Part shown: positions 1-9,837 of the stretch, one piece after another | Position numbering within the stretch: position 1 is the stretch's first letter | Layout: every line of letters begins with the position of its first letter | From: Streptomyces sp. C10-9-1 | GTDB lineage: Bacteria; Actinomycetota; Actinomycetes; Streptomycetales; Streptomycetaceae | NCBI RefSeq assembly: GCF_024497955.1 | Contig: NZ_JANHKP010000006.1 | Span: forward strand, 186,001 to 250,000 | DNA: 64,000 nt | Direction: 5' to 3' | Position numbers and translations under genes: made by a program | The notes under the pieces: model-generated | What the model was told of the DNA's origin: nothing | The model's input: only the letters and a program-made list of their open reading frames with translations | Databases searched by the model: none

Positions 1-174
1 GTGGTCTCCGCCGTCCGCGCGGTGGGTCACACCGGCTACTTCGAGCCAGGCACGGACAGCCTCGGCAACTTCGCGGCGATCGGCGTGGGAGCCTACTCGG
101 CCGTCGACTGCGCCGACGGCGGTGCCTCCTGCCGGAAGGGGACGTTCGGCGCGGAGAACGGCGAACGCGCGTAG
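1..174 (+). CDS. C-terminal end of a hydrolase-like protein (5' partial)
   Basis: Frame 1 is open from the first base to TAG at 172-174, giving 57 residues; the beginning lies outside the window. The piece contains GHTGYFEPGTDSLGNFAAIG, which resembles the catalytic-His end of secreted alpha/beta hydrolases of the DUF1023 type. That comparison is from memory and the fragment is short. Two Cys residues (in DCADGG and SCRKG) could form a disulfide. The family assignment is uncertain; the reading frame itself is well supported by codon bias. Confidence 0.5.
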   Translation: MVSAVRAVGHTGYFEPGTDSLGNFAAIGVGAYSAVDCADGGASCRKGTFGAENGERA

Positions 175-240
175 AGCACGGGGCGAACGGCTTGCCTCGG
201 AGGGGCGACGGACAGGCCCCGGACGCATACGATGTGGCAC

Positions 241-1095
241 ATGGGTGACGTACTGGCCGGAATGCACGCCACGTGGGAGTTCGACACCGACTCCGTGCTC
301 ATCCGCTTCGAACGGGGTATCCGCGCACCGAGGTTGTTCTCCGTGCTGCGTGAACGGCGTATCCCCTACGAGGCGCTGGCCACGGTGGAGCTGTCCCCCG
401 GCAAGCGGGGCACCGTCGTGCTGCACGCCGCCCCGAGACCTGGTGCGGACCCCCTGATGGAGGCGGCCGCGGGGCAGTTGAAGGAGGGGGTCGACCCCTA
501 CCGGCTGGTGCTGCCCGGGGAGCGCGGGACGCTGGCCGAGTACTACACCGAGGAGCTGCGGTCGCGGCTCGGCCCGGCCGCCGGGGAGAGCGCCGAGCGC
601 TACCTGGTGACCGCTCCCGAGGCGCCGCTGGGCTTCAAGGCGTATGACGGAAAAGCGACGTTCGACGGCTCCCGGGTCGCGTTCCGCTGGTACTGGACGG
701 GCGCGACCACCGCCAAGTGGAAGGCCGGCGACCAGAGTTTCGCGCTCTCGGAGCTCAGCGGCGTCGAGTGGCGCTCGCCGGAGGTGCTGGGCGGGTACCT
801 GCGGCTGCTCCCCCGGGGCGGCGGCCCCGGCGCCCCGCAGCCGGACCAGGACCCCGCCGCGGTGGTCTTCGGCCTCGGCTACGGGCTGCTGCACGAGTCC
901 CTGCCGTTCGCCGCCGCGGTCCTCCAGGCCGTGCGCAGCCAGAGTCCCGCCCCGGCGCTGACCGCCGCGCAGCCGCGCCGGGACCCCGCCGACATCGCGG
1001 ACCGCATCCGCCACCTCGGCGACCTGCACGGGGCGGGTCTGGTGACGGACGAGGAGTTCAGCCGCAAGAAGGCGGAGCTGCTCGCGGAGCTGTGA
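241..1095 (+). CDS. DUF4429 domain protein with C-terminal SHOCT motif
   Basis: A 284-residue soluble protein. The first 240 residues look like the actinobacterial DUF4429 family, seemingly two related beta-rich halves (around YEALATVELSPGKRG and FALSELSGVEWRSPE). The last 35 residues form a SHOCT domain (RIRHLGDLHGAGLVTDEEFSRKKAELL), a short helical segment usually found at the ends of oligomerising proteins. An earlier in-frame ATG lies at 232. I prefer 241 because no Shine-Dalgarno is present and a -10-like TACGAT at 228-233 would start a leaderless transcript at about 241. Function is not known. The downstream gene is convergent. Confidence 0.75.
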   Translation: MGDVLAGMHATWEFDTDSVLIRFERGIRAPRLFSVLRERRIPYEALATVELSPGKRGTVVLHAAPRPGADPLMEAAAGQLKEGVDPYRLVLPGERGTLAEYYTEELRSRLGPAAGESAERYLVTAPEAPLGFKAYDGKATFDGSRVAFRWYWTGATTAKWKAGDQSFALSELSGVEWRSPEVLGGYLRLLPRGGGPGAPQPDQDPAAVVFGLGYGLLHESLPFAAAVLQAVRSQSPAPALTAAQPRRDPADIADRIRHLGDLHGAGLVTDEEFSRKKAELLAEL

Positions 1096-1120
1096 GCACC
1101 GGCCGGGGCCGGCGCGCGTC

Positions 1121-2134
<1,014 letters not shown>

Positions 2135-2140
2135 GGTGGT

Positions 2141-2611
2141 TCAGTCCTTCCCGGACGCCGCGACGGCGTCGTGGTAGTAAGCGATCTTGCGGTCGAGGAC
2201 GGCGAGGGTGTCCCGGAGTTCGGCGATCCGGGCGGCCGTGTCCTCGCGGGTGCGCTCCAGCAGGGCGCGGCGGGCGTCGACGGTCTCCTCGCCGACGCGG
2301 ACCATCTCGGCGTAGGCGACCATGTCGGCGACCGGCATCCCGGTCAGCCGCAGCTTGGCCACGAAGGCCAGCCAGTCCAGGTCGCGGTTGCTGAAGCGGC
2401 GCTGCCCGGTGTGCGAGCGGTCCACGTGCGGCATCAGCCCGATGCGCTCGTACCAGCGCAGGGTGTGCGCGGTGAGGCCGGTGAGCGACGCCACCTCGCC
2501 GATGGTGTAGCGGTCGCGGCCGTCGGGGCGCGGGTGGCGCGGCTCGGAGGGGCCGGTGCCGCGGCCCGCGGGGCCGGCGGCCGGCGCCGGGCTGCTCGGG
2601 ATCACCGTCAT
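2141..2611 (-). CDS. MerR-family transcriptional regulator
   Basis: A 156-residue protein with an N-terminal MerR winged helix (YTIGEVASLTGLTAHTLRWYERIGLM) followed by a coiled-coil dimerisation helix ending KIAYYHDAVA. There is no cysteine cluster, so it is not a classic metal sensor; it resembles the MerR proteins that accompany aldo/keto reductases. A GTG at 2620 is in frame, but the promoter -10 (2619-2624) overlaps it and places transcription start at about 2612, so ATG 2611 on a leaderless transcript is the likely start. It is co-transcribed with the aldo/keto reductase and probably autoregulated through the palindrome at 2632-2643. Confidence 0.88.
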   Translation of the reverse strand: MTVIPSSPAPAAGPAGRGTGPSEPRHPRPDGRDRYTIGEVASLTGLTAHTLRWYERIGLMPHVDRSHTGQRRFSNRDLDWLAFVAKLRLTGMPVADMVAYAEMVRVGEETVDARRALLERTREDTAARIAELRDTLAVLDRKIAYYHDAVAASGKD

Positions 2612-2618
2612 GTCCTCC

Positions 2619-2649
2619 ACGCTAGGAGGTTGGAGTGCACTCCAGGCAA
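2619..2649 (-). promoter_or_regulatory. MerR-type promoter with 19-bp spacer and palindromic operator
   Basis: On the minus strand there is TTGCCT (2644-2649), a 19-bp spacer, then TAGCGT (2619-2624). The spacer holds the perfect palindrome GGAGTGCACTCC (2632-2643). Overlong 19-bp spacing with a central dyad is the hallmark of MerR-activated promoters, where the regulator untwists DNA to realign the two hexamers. The promoter drives merR and the aldo/keto reductase. Confidence 0.75.
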
Positions 2650-2710
2650 GCGCGGGCCCGCGCGGAAACTCCCGGCGGCCGCCGGGGCGCCCGGACTACC
2701 CTGTCGCTCC

Positions 2711-3175
2711 ATGATCCCGCTGCGCAGCGCCACGCCCGAGGACGCCGAGGAGCTGGTGCGTCTCCGTACGGTCATGCAGGAGTCCCTCTCCGGCACCGAT
2801 CCGGACACCGACTGGCAGCCCGTTGCGGTCGCGACCCTGCGCAGGCGGCTGGCCGAGGCGGACGGGGACCTCGCCGCGTACGTCGTCGAACGCCCGGGGG
2901 GCGGTCTGGCCGCCTGCGCGGTGGGGACCGTCGAGTACCGCCTCGGCGGCCCGGGGAACCCGCAGGGCACGACCGGGTACGTGTTCAGTGTCGCAACGGA
3001 TGCCGACATGCGCCGCCGCGGCTTCTCCCGGGCGTGCATGGAGGGGCTGCTGGGCTGGTTCCGCGACCGCGGCGTCCGGCGGGTGGACCTGCGCGCCTCC
3101 GAGGAGGCGGAGCCGCTGTACGCCTCGCTCGGTTTCGTGCGCACTCCCGACCCGGCGATGCGGCTGCGCTGCTGA
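2711..3175 (+). CDS. GNAT-family N-acetyltransferase
   Basis: A 154-residue acetyltransferase. The acetyl-CoA binding motif A is visible as YVFSVATDADMRRRGFSRACMEGLLGW, followed by the family's C-terminal LYASLGFVRT. It presumably transfers acetyl from acetyl-CoA to a small amine; the substrate is unknown. ATG 2711 gives a normal N-terminus (MIPLRSATPEDAEELVRLR). It is divergent from the merR promoter, with about 60 bp between them, so the operator could also influence it. Confidence 0.85.
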   Translation: MIPLRSATPEDAEELVRLRTVMQESLSGTDPDTDWQPVAVATLRRRLAEADGDLAAYVVERPGGGLAACAVGTVEYRLGGPGNPQGTTGYVFSVATDADMRRRGFSRACMEGLLGWFRDRGVRRVDLRASEEAEPLYASLGFVRTPDPAMRLRC

Positions 3176-3254
3176 CGCGGCCCGGCCGGCGGGCCCGCGG
3201 GGCGGGTCCCGCCCGCGGGAGGGGCCCGTCCGGCGGGGCACTAGGCTCGGGGCC

Positions 3255-4073
3255 ATGCAGAGCCTGGCGATGATCGAGAACTGGCCGGTACCCACCGCGG
3301 CGGTCGCCGTGGTGCGCGCGGACGGGAGCCTCGCGGGGGCCCACGGGCCCACCGGCCGGCGCTTCCCGCTGGCCTCGGTGACCAAGCCCCTCGCCGCGTA
3401 CGCCGTCCTGGTCGCGTACGAGGAGGGGGCCGTCGAGCTGGACGAGCCCGCCGGGCCCGCGGGCTCCACCGTGCGCCACCTGCTCGCCCACACCTCCGGG
3501 CTGGCCTTCGACGAGGACCGGGTGATGGCCGCGCCGGGCACCCGCCGGATCTACTCGAACGCGGGCTTCGAGGCGCTGGGCGACCACATCGCGAAGGCGA
3601 CGGACATCCCCTTCGCCGACTACCTGCGCCAGGCCGTCCTGGAGCCGCTCGGCATGGCGTCCACCACCCTGGAGGGCTCCCCGGCGAAGGACGCGGTGTC
3701 CACCGTGGACGACCTGGTGCGCTTCGCCGCCGAGGTGCAGGCGCCCCGGCTGCTGGACCCGCGCACGGTGCTGGAGGCGATGACGGTGGCCCACCCCGGG
3801 CTGTCCGGGGTGCTGCCCGGCTACGGGCAGCAGAAGCCCAACGACTGGGGCCTCGGCTTCGAGATCCGCGACGGCAAGTCGCCCCACTGGACCGGCTCCG
3901 CCTCCTCGCCGCGCACCTTCGGCCACTTCGGCCAGTCCGGCACCTTCCTGTGGGTCGACCCGGACGCGGGGGCCGCCTGCGTGGCCCTGAGCGACCGGGA
4001 CTTCGGCCCGTGGGCGATCGAGGCGTGGCCCCCGCTGACGGACGCGGTGCTCGCGGAACTCCGCGGGCACTGA
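3255..4073 (+). CDS. Serine hydrolase of the beta-lactamase/class C PBP fold
   Basis: A 272-residue protein with the three active-site motifs of the serine beta-lactamase-like superfamily: SVTK (nucleophile S41, K44), the Tyr motif YSN (Y100) and HFGQSG (from H224). It has no signal peptide or membrane helix, so it is probably cytoplasmic and more likely an esterase or amidase than an antibiotic-degrading enzyme. It is somewhat shorter than typical class C members (about 380 residues). It stands alone between a GNAT gene and a large membrane protein. Confidence 0.88.
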   Translation: MQSLAMIENWPVPTAAVAVVRADGSLAGAHGPTGRRFPLASVTKPLAAYAVLVAYEEGAVELDEPAGPAGSTVRHLLAHTSGLAFDEDRVMAAPGTRRIYSNAGFEALGDHIAKATDIPFADYLRQAVLEPLGMASTTLEGSPAKDAVSTVDDLVRFAAEVQAPRLLDPRTVLEAMTVAHPGLSGVLPGYGQQKPNDWGLGFEIRDGKSPHWTGSASSPRTFGHFGQSGTFLWVDPDAGAACVALSDRDFGPWAIEAWPPLTDAVLAELRGH

Positions 4074-4256
4074 GGGCCGTTCCGGCCGGGTCCGCCCGTC
4101 GGAGCGGCCTCCGGTGCGGCGCGCCGGGCGCTCCCCGGGTCTGCCCGGCCGAGGCTGCGCGAGGCCGCGGGGGCACAACACGGCCTCGCGGACCGCCGCG
4201 GAGGCCCGGTCGCAACGGCGTTCGCACCCGGACAACACAGCGGTGGCACACGGCAG

Positions 4257-4285
4257 TTGACAGCGCGAATCCAGCGCGTCAGAGT
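4257..4285 (+). promoter_or_regulatory. Promoter for the leaderless membrane-protein gene
   Basis: TTGACA (4257-4262) is a perfect -35, followed after 17 bp by CAGAGT (4280-4285). Transcription would begin at about 4292, exactly at the GTG start codon, so the mRNA is probably leaderless; no Shine-Dalgarno is seen there. Confidence 0.6.
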
Positions 4286-4291
4286 CCCGGC

Positions 4292-5758
4292 GTGAGCGAG
4301 ACCGACGATCTTTCACCCGCCGAGGCCCGCGTGTGGCGGGCCTTCCCCCGGGGCGAGTCCGTGGACTTCACGGCGGCCGGGGACGACGACCCGTCGTCCG
4401 GCGACGCCTGGGGGGCCGAGCGGACCGTACGGGCCGGCGTCCTGCGGGCGCTGCTGCTCAGGACGCCTCGGGAGGAGGGGGAGATCCCCGCGCTCAGGAT
4501 CACGGGGGCGCGGATCACCGGCGTCCTGGACCTGAGGTACGCCACCGTCGACACCGCCGTCCGGCTGAGCCGGTGCCGTTTCGACGGCACACCCGACCTG
4601 TACGGAGCCCAGCTGCGCCAGCTCGACCTGAGCAGGTCCGTCCTGCCGGGCCTCACCTCGGCGACCCTGCGGGTCGAGGGGAAGCTCCGCATGACGGAGT
4701 GCCGTGTCCGGGGGCCCGTGCGGCTCGGCGGGGCACGGATCGCGGGGGCGCTGTTCATGGAGCGGGCGCACCTCACGGCGCCGGACGACTCCGAACCGGT
4801 CCTCCAGCTCAACCAGGCGGTGATCGGGGACGACCTGTGGGCGCCGGGGATGCGGGCCCACGGGCAGGTGCGGCTGACGGGCGCCTCCGTCACCGGGCGG
4901 ATCAACGTCCAGGACGCCGAGTTCGACAGGCCCGGGGGGACCGCGCTGGACGCCCAGAACCTCCACGTGGGCGCGCACATACGGGCGCGGTGCATCCGGG
5001 CGCGGGGCCGGGTCGAGCTGCGGGGCTCGCGTATACCGGGCCGCCTCGACCTGCTGCACGCCCGCCTGGCGCATCCGGGCGGCACCGCGCTGCGGGCGAG
5101 CAGCTGCGTCATCGGTGAACTCTGGCTGCGCGGGGGCGAGCGCATCGAGGGCGCCCTGAACCTGCGGCGTTCCCAGATAGAGATCCTGACACTCGAACCG
5201 GAGATGCTGCCGGACCGGGTGCAGCTCAGCAATCTCACCTACGTCGCACTCGCCCCGCACGAGCCCGCCGAGCGCCGCCTTCCGATGCTGGAGCGGGACG
5301 GGGGCGAGTACGAGCCCTACAACTACGAGCAGTTGACGGCGTCCTACCGCCGGATCGGCGACGACGAGGCGGCCCGGCTCGTCCAGCTCGCCAAGCAGCG
5401 CCGCCGGCGCCGCACGCTCGACAGGTACGGACGGCTGTGGGGGTACGTCCAGGACGCGGCCGTCGGCTACGGCTTCCGCCCGCTGCGCGCGGCCGCCTGG
5501 CTGCTCTCCCTCGTGGCGGCCGGATCCGTCGCGTACGCCCTGGAGCACCCGCGCCCCGTCAAGGCGGACGAGGCGCCGGACTTCAACCCGGTCTTCTACA
5601 CGCTCGACCTGCTGCTGCCGGTCGTCAGCTTCGGCCAGGAGCCGGCGTTCGCCCCCGGGGGATGGCACCAGTGGCTGTCGTACGCCCTGATCGTCACCGG
5701 CTGGATCCTGGCGACGACGATCGTCGCGGGGGTGACCCGTACGGTCAGCCGCCCCTGA
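4292..5758 (+). CDS. Large beta-repeat protein with C-terminal membrane helices
   Basis: A 488-residue protein. Residues 60-330 consist of repeated short beta strands of the kind RITGARITGVLDLRYA, LRVEGKLRMTECRV, RGRVELRGSRIPGRLDLLHA, giving a solenoid that recalls pentapeptide or right-handed beta-helix proteins. The C-terminal 110 residues hold two to three transmembrane segments (PLRAAAWLLSLVAAGSVAYA and WLSYALIVTGWILATTIVAG). Homologues are common in streptomycetes and are often loosely called oxidoreductases, but I see no cofactor motif. The GTG start matches a leaderless promoter. A cytoplasmic solenoid anchored in the membrane is the most I can infer. Confidence 0.75.
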   Translation: MSETDDLSPAEARVWRAFPRGESVDFTAAGDDDPSSGDAWGAERTVRAGVLRALLLRTPREEGEIPALRITGARITGVLDLRYATVDTAVRLSRCRFDGTPDLYGAQLRQLDLSRSVLPGLTSATLRVEGKLRMTECRVRGPVRLGGARIAGALFMERAHLTAPDDSEPVLQLNQAVIGDDLWAPGMRAHGQVRLTGASVTGRINVQDAEFDRPGGTALDAQNLHVGAHIRARCIRARGRVELRGSRIPGRLDLLHARLAHPGGTALRASSCVIGELWLRGGERIEGALNLRRSQIEILTLEPEMLPDRVQLSNLTYVALAPHEPAERRLPMLERDGGEYEPYNYEQLTASYRRIGDDEAARLVQLAKQRRRRRTLDRYGRLWGYVQDAAVGYGFRPLRAAAWLLSLVAAGSVAYALEHPRPVKADEAPDFNPVFYTLDLLLPVVSFGQEPAFAPGGWHQWLSYALIVTGWILATTIVAGVTRTVSRP

Positions 5759-6155
5759 GCCCCGCTGCCCCGGCCCGGGTGCCCGGGGCCCGGGCCCGTG
5801 GGCGCCGGGGCGGGAGCGGGGCGCAGCGCGCCGTCGCTCCCGGTGGCCCACCGCGGGGAGGTCCCCCTCGCGGTCCTGCACAGGGGCGACCGTGCAGGCC
5901 GGCTGCGGCAGGCCCGCCTCCCCGGTACCGCCCACCGGGGCGCCCAGGACCAGGCTCGCCCCCTCCCGCACGGAGGGGCGTCCTCGACGAGCGGGACGCG
6001 GGGCGGGGCGGCGTGTCTCCTGGGCGGCCTGGGGCGTTCCGGCACCGGGAGGGGGCGCGGGGCACCCGGCCGGTGCGGCGGGTGCGGCGGGTGCGGCCGC
6101 TCTCCGCGACACCCGCCCCGCCCTGACGGCACGCCCCCGCGCGCCGCCGGTTGCC
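5759..6155. other. Gene-free stretch between convergent genes
   Basis: About 400 very GC-rich bases between two convergent genes. No frame shows convincing coding character or homology. There is a short triple repeat of the 9-mer GGTGCGGCG near 6072-6097. No clear terminator hairpin was seen. Confidence 0.4.
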
Positions 6156-8180
6156 TCAGCGGCCGCTCCGCGGGCGCCGGAGCCGGGCCGCGGCCCGCCC
6201 GGTCCACACCTCCAGTTCGGTCAGCCGCAGCGGGCGCGCGCACAGCAGGAACGCTCCGGCGATCGCCGCCGCCCCGGCGGCCGCGGCGGCGGGCGGTCCC
6301 GCGGGCGCGGCCCACCGCGCCACGAGGTACCCCAGCGCGGTGGCCGGAACGGCGGCGACGGCCAGCCGGGCCTGGGCGGCGGCCGTGGCGGAGCGCAGGA
6401 GCCCCCGCCGCGGCGGGCCGGCGGCCCCGGCGGCCGGATCGGGCACCGGGTCGGGGCGGGACAGCCGCCGGTGGAGCACGGCGGCCGTGACCGCCCACCC
6501 GGCGAGCAGCGCGGCGGAGTACGCCCCGGCGATGCCGGTGACCGCCCAGCGGGCCGGCAGCACCCACCAGGCCGCGAGCGACAGGGCGGTGTTGAGCCCG
6601 GCGATCACCAGGTTCAGCAGGAAGGGGGTGCGGGTGTCGGACAGCGCGTAGAAGGTGCGGGAGAGCACGTACTGGCCGGAGAAGGCGACCAGCCCGGGGG
6701 CGAAGGCCATCAGCACGCCCGCCATGGCGGCCGCGCCGTCCGCCCCGGTGCGCCCGTACCCGAACACGGTGGCCATCAGGGGGTGCGCCAGCGCGACCAG
6801 CGCGCAGGCGGCGGGCACCACGAGGGCGGCGCTGCGGCGCAGCGCCAGTGCGGCGTCCCCGGTCAGCGCGCGGATGTCCCCGTCCGCGGCGGCGGCGCTC
6901 ATCCGGGGCAGCAGCGCGGTCATCAGGGAGACGGTGACGATGCCGTGCGGGACGGCCCACAGCACGTAGGCGTTGGTGTACGCGCTGAACCCGGCGCCCT
7001 CGGTGCCCCCGGCCGCGGCGGCGAGGCCCGCGGAGGTCGCCAGCCGGGTCGTGACCAGGTAGGCGGCCTGGTTGGTGAGGACGAGGAGCACCAGCCAGCC
7101 GGCCGAGCGCAGCGGCCGGGCCAGGCCGGAGCCGCGCCAGTCCAGGCGCGGCCGGTAGCGGAAGCGCGCCGACCGCAGCGCGGGGAGCAGAGCGGCGGCC
7201 TGCACCGCGATGCCCGCGGTGGTGCCCCAGCCGAGCAGTGCGGTCTGGGCCTCCGTGGGCGGCGCTCCGCCGCCGTCCGCCGCCACCGACAGGTAGAGGG
7301 CGAAGACGGCGATGACGACCACGTTGTTGAGCACGGGCGTCCACATCATCGCGCCGAACCGGCCGCGGGCGTTGAGCAGCTGCCCCAGCAGGGTGAACAG
7401 CCCGAGGAAGAAGATCTGCGGCAGGCAGTAGCGCGCGAACGCGACCGTCATCGCGCCCTGTTCGCCGTCGTAGCCGGTGTAGGCGCCGACGAGTGCGGGG
7501 GCGGCCCACACGGCGGCGGCGGTGAGCGCGGCCAGGGCGAGGAGGCAGGCGGTGAGCAGGCGGTCGGTGTAGGCGGCGCCGCCGTCCGCGTGCTCCTTGG
7601 CGGCCCGCACCAGCTCGGGCACGAAGACGGCGTTGAGCGCCCCGCCGATGAGCAGGGTGTAGACGATGGTGGGGACGGCGTTGGCGACGGCGTAGCCGTC
7701 GGCGACCACGCCCACGCCGAGCGCGGCGGCGACCACGGCGGAGCGCGCGAAGCCGGTGGCCCGGGAGACCAGCGACCCCGCCGCCATGACCAGGCCGCTG
7801 CGAGCGAGGGAGGGCGCGGCGGGGACGGGCGCCGATCGGGCGCCACCCGGGGGCGGCGGGGCCTCGGGGGCGGCAGGGACGGAGGGGGAGACCACGGTGG
7901 GCGAGGCGGCCGGGGCGGAGGGGGCCCGGTCCGGCGACTCGGGCGCGCCCGGCTCCCAGCTCTCCCCCGCCGGTGCCTGCGCTCCCGTGCGGCCGGCGGC
8001 CGTCACCGGCGCGCCCGGTACGACCGGAACGCCCGGCGCGGGGCGTGGTGGGCGGTACCGTCCATAAGTCTCTCCCGTTCCCCCGAGGTCTCCACGACCT
8101 CTCCCCCCGGTCCCCGGTTTCCGGCGCAGCCGTCCGGATCCGCGCTCCCCGGCGCCGAGGGGGGAGGGTACCCCGCGCAT
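6156..8180 (-). CDS. murJ: MurJ/MviN-type lipid II flippase family protein
   Basis: About 674 residues. A proline-rich disordered cytoplasmic N-terminus (residues 1-130) leads into the MurJ/MVF core beginning LARSGLVMAAGSLVSRATGFARS, with some 14 transmembrane helices. Family landmarks include LNARGRFGAMMWTPVLNNVV and FYALSDTRTPFLLN. MurJ proteins flip the peptidoglycan precursor lipid II across the membrane. Streptomycetes carry more than one family member, so this may be a paralogue of the main flippase. The start is uncertain: ATG 8180 is used, ATG 8222 is possible, and the frame stays open much further upstream over the next gene. Confidence 0.85.
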   Translation of the reverse strand: MRGVPSPLGAGERGSGRLRRKPGTGGRGRGDLGGTGETYGRYRPPRPAPGVPVVPGAPVTAAGRTGAQAPAGESWEPGAPESPDRAPSAPAASPTVVSPSVPAAPEAPPPPGGARSAPVPAAPSLARSGLVMAAGSLVSRATGFARSAVVAAALGVGVVADGYAVANAVPTIVYTLLIGGALNAVFVPELVRAAKEHADGGAAYTDRLLTACLLALAALTAAAVWAAPALVGAYTGYDGEQGAMTVAFARYCLPQIFFLGLFTLLGQLLNARGRFGAMMWTPVLNNVVVIAVFALYLSVAADGGGAPPTEAQTALLGWGTTAGIAVQAAALLPALRSARFRYRPRLDWRGSGLARPLRSAGWLVLLVLTNQAAYLVTTRLATSAGLAAAAGGTEGAGFSAYTNAYVLWAVPHGIVTVSLMTALLPRMSAAAADGDIRALTGDAALALRRSAALVVPAACALVALAHPLMATVFGYGRTGADGAAAMAGVLMAFAPGLVAFSGQYVLSRTFYALSDTRTPFLLNLVIAGLNTALSLAAWWVLPARWAVTGIAGAYSAALLAGWAVTAAVLHRRLSRPDPVPDPAAGAAGPPRRGLLRSATAAAQARLAVAAVPATALGYLVARWAAPAGPPAAAAAGAAAIAGAFLLCARPLRLTELEVWTGRAAARLRRPRSGR

Positions 8181-8424
8181 GCCGTAGACGTCGGCGTCGA
8201 GGGCGCGGACGTCCCGGAGCATCGCCACCGCAGCAGCGGAGAGGGGTGCACGTCCCGCCGGTGGCCGACCGGGCACCGGTACCGGGCGCGGCGCCCGAGC
8301 CGCACCATCGGCCGTCACCGGGCGAGGCACCAAGGGCGTCCCCGCGCCGGGGCAGCGGCTCCGTCGCGTGGAACCGCTCCTTATACCGGTGGCGGGCGAG
8401 GAGCGCACTGCGCCGAGCGGCGTC

Positions 8425-8904
8425 CTACGAGGGCGGGGCGGTGCCGTCCCCGGCGTGCTCGGCCCGGCACTCGAACCACACCGTCTTGCCCCGCCCGCCC
8501 GGACCCGGCCGCACGCCCCACCGGTCGGTGACGGCGTCCACCAGCACCAGCCCCCGGCCGCCCTCGGCCTCAAGGCGACCGCCCCGCGCCGGGGCGGGCA
8601 GCCCGGGGCCGTCGTCGGCGACCTCCACCCGGACCCCGCCGCCGATCCGCGCCAGCACCATCCGGCAGCGGCGGCCGGGGACGTGGCGCACCACGTTGGC
8701 GACCAGCTCGGTGAGCGCCAGCCCGGCGGCGTCGGTGAGTTCGGGCAGTTCCCAGGCGGAGAGGTGGAGGTACAGGATGCGGCGCAGATGGCGGGCGGAG
8801 TGCTCGGCGACGGCGAACTCCGCCCGGTAGGCGGTCTCTCCGGGGCGGCGGTCCGCGACGTGGGGGCGCACGTCCGCCTCGTGGGGGTGAGTTGCGTGAT
8901 CCAT
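8425..8904 (-). CDS. ATP-binding protein, RsbW-like anti-sigma/serine kinase fold (HATPase)
   Basis: A 159-residue single-domain GHKL ATPase. The N box is ELVANVVRH, the G1 box is VADDGPGLP and the G2 region is EGGRGLVLVDAVTDRWG. Stand-alone proteins of this kind are numerous in Streptomyces and act as anti-sigma factors or partners of XRE/DUF397 pairs. It is transcribed divergently from an XRE-DUF5753 regulator that overlaps a DUF397 gene, an arrangement matching AbaA/WhiJ-type developmental loci. That context favours a regulatory role with the neighbouring pair. Confidence 0.88.
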   Translation of the reverse strand: MDHATHPHEADVRPHVADRRPGETAYRAEFAVAEHSARHLRRILYLHLSAWELPELTDAAGLALTELVANVVRHVPGRRCRMVLARIGGGVRVEVADDGPGLPAPARGGRLEAEGGRGLVLVDAVTDRWGVRPGPGGRGKTVWFECRAEHAGDGTAPPS

Positions 8905-8988
8905 GCCACCAGAGTGCGATGCACTGGCTACGCTCTGCTACGCAAGGAACCGAACGCCGCGAGGCGTTGCCGACCGGAGGTGCCCGCC

Positions 8989-9837
8989 GTGGCCAACGTC
9001 CAGTCACTCGACCCCAGTGCGTCCCCGCTCGACTACTACGGCTGGGAGCTGCGCCGCCTGCGCGAGGCCCAGGGCCTCAGACAGGGCCAGCTCGGCGAGA
9101 TCGTCTTCTGCACGGGCTCGCTCATCGGCCAGATCGAGACCACCAAGAAGGTCCCCACCAGGGAGTTCTCCGAGCGGGTGGATGCCGCCCTCGGCACGGA
9201 CGGGGTGTTCTCCCGACTGATCGGACTGGTGCTGCGCAGCCAACTCCCCAGCTGGTTCCAGCCGTACGCGGAGATGGAGGCGAAGGCCGCGTACATCTCC
9301 ACCTACCAGGCCCAGTTGGTCTACGGGCTGCTCCAGACCGAGGCGTACGCGCGTGCGGTGCTCGCGACGGGCGAACCGGACGGTCTCGACGGGCTGGTGG
9401 CGGCCAGGATGGAGCGCCAGCGCATCCTGGAGCGCGAACAGCCGCCGCTGGCACTGGTGGTGCTGGACGAGGCGGTGCTGCACCGGCCGATCGGCGGCCG
9501 CGCGGTGATGCGGGCCCAACTGGAGCGCCTGTTGGAACTGGGCGGACACCGGTGGATGCAGATCCAGGTGCTGCCGAACGAGGTGGGTGAACACCCGGGA
9601 CTGGCAGGGGCGTTCAACATGCTCAGGTTCGATGCGCATCCGGATGTCTTCTACACCGAGGACATGATGTCAGGCCACATGACCGCCGATCCGCAGGTCT
9701 TCAGAGAGGCTTCACTCCACTACGCTCGCATGCAGGCCCTCGCCCTCTCGGCAAGGGACTCGAAGGCGCTGATCGAGCGCGTGATGGAGGAACGCTATGG
9801 AGACCAAGACGACCCCGGCGAACACACTTTGGCGTAA
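8989..9837 (+). CDS. XRE-family regulator with DUF5753 (WhiJ/AbaA-type)
   Basis: A 282-residue DNA-binding protein. The N-terminal helix-turn-helix is ELRRLREAQGLRQGQLGEIVFCTGSLIGQIE. Residues 95-280 form the DUF5753 domain (LLQTEAYARAVLATG, MERQRILER, IQVLPNEVGEHPGLAGAFN). Members of this family regulate sporulation and antibiotic production, typically with a DUF397 partner that relieves repression. GTG 8989 is preceded by GGAGGT at the right distance. The DUF397 gene overlaps its 3' end by 41 nt, so the two are translationally coupled. Confidence 0.9.
   Translation: MANVQSLDPSASPLDYYGWELRRLREAQGLRQGQLGEIVFCTGSLIGQIETTKKVPTREFSERVDAALGTDGVFSRLIGLVLRSQLPSWFQPYAEMEAKAAYISTYQAQLVYGLLQTEAYARAVLATGEPDGLDGLVAARMERQRILEREQPPLALVVLDEAVLHRPIGGRAVMRAQLERLLELGGHRWMQIQVLPNEVGEHPGLAGAFNMLRFDAHPDVFYTEDMMSGHMTADPQVFREASLHYARMQALALSARDSKALIERVMEERYGDQDDPGEHTLA

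Noticed and set aside
6156..8180. Polysaccharide or drug exporter instead of MurJ
   Set aside because: The MOP-type fold is shared, but the motifs around the first and eighth helices and the long disordered N-terminus match actinobacterial MurJ proteins.
8181..8924. N-terminal extension of the MurJ frame over the neighbouring ATPase gene
   Set aside because: The frame happens to be open, but the overlapping stretch is the ATPase gene read out of frame and has no membrane or MurJ character.
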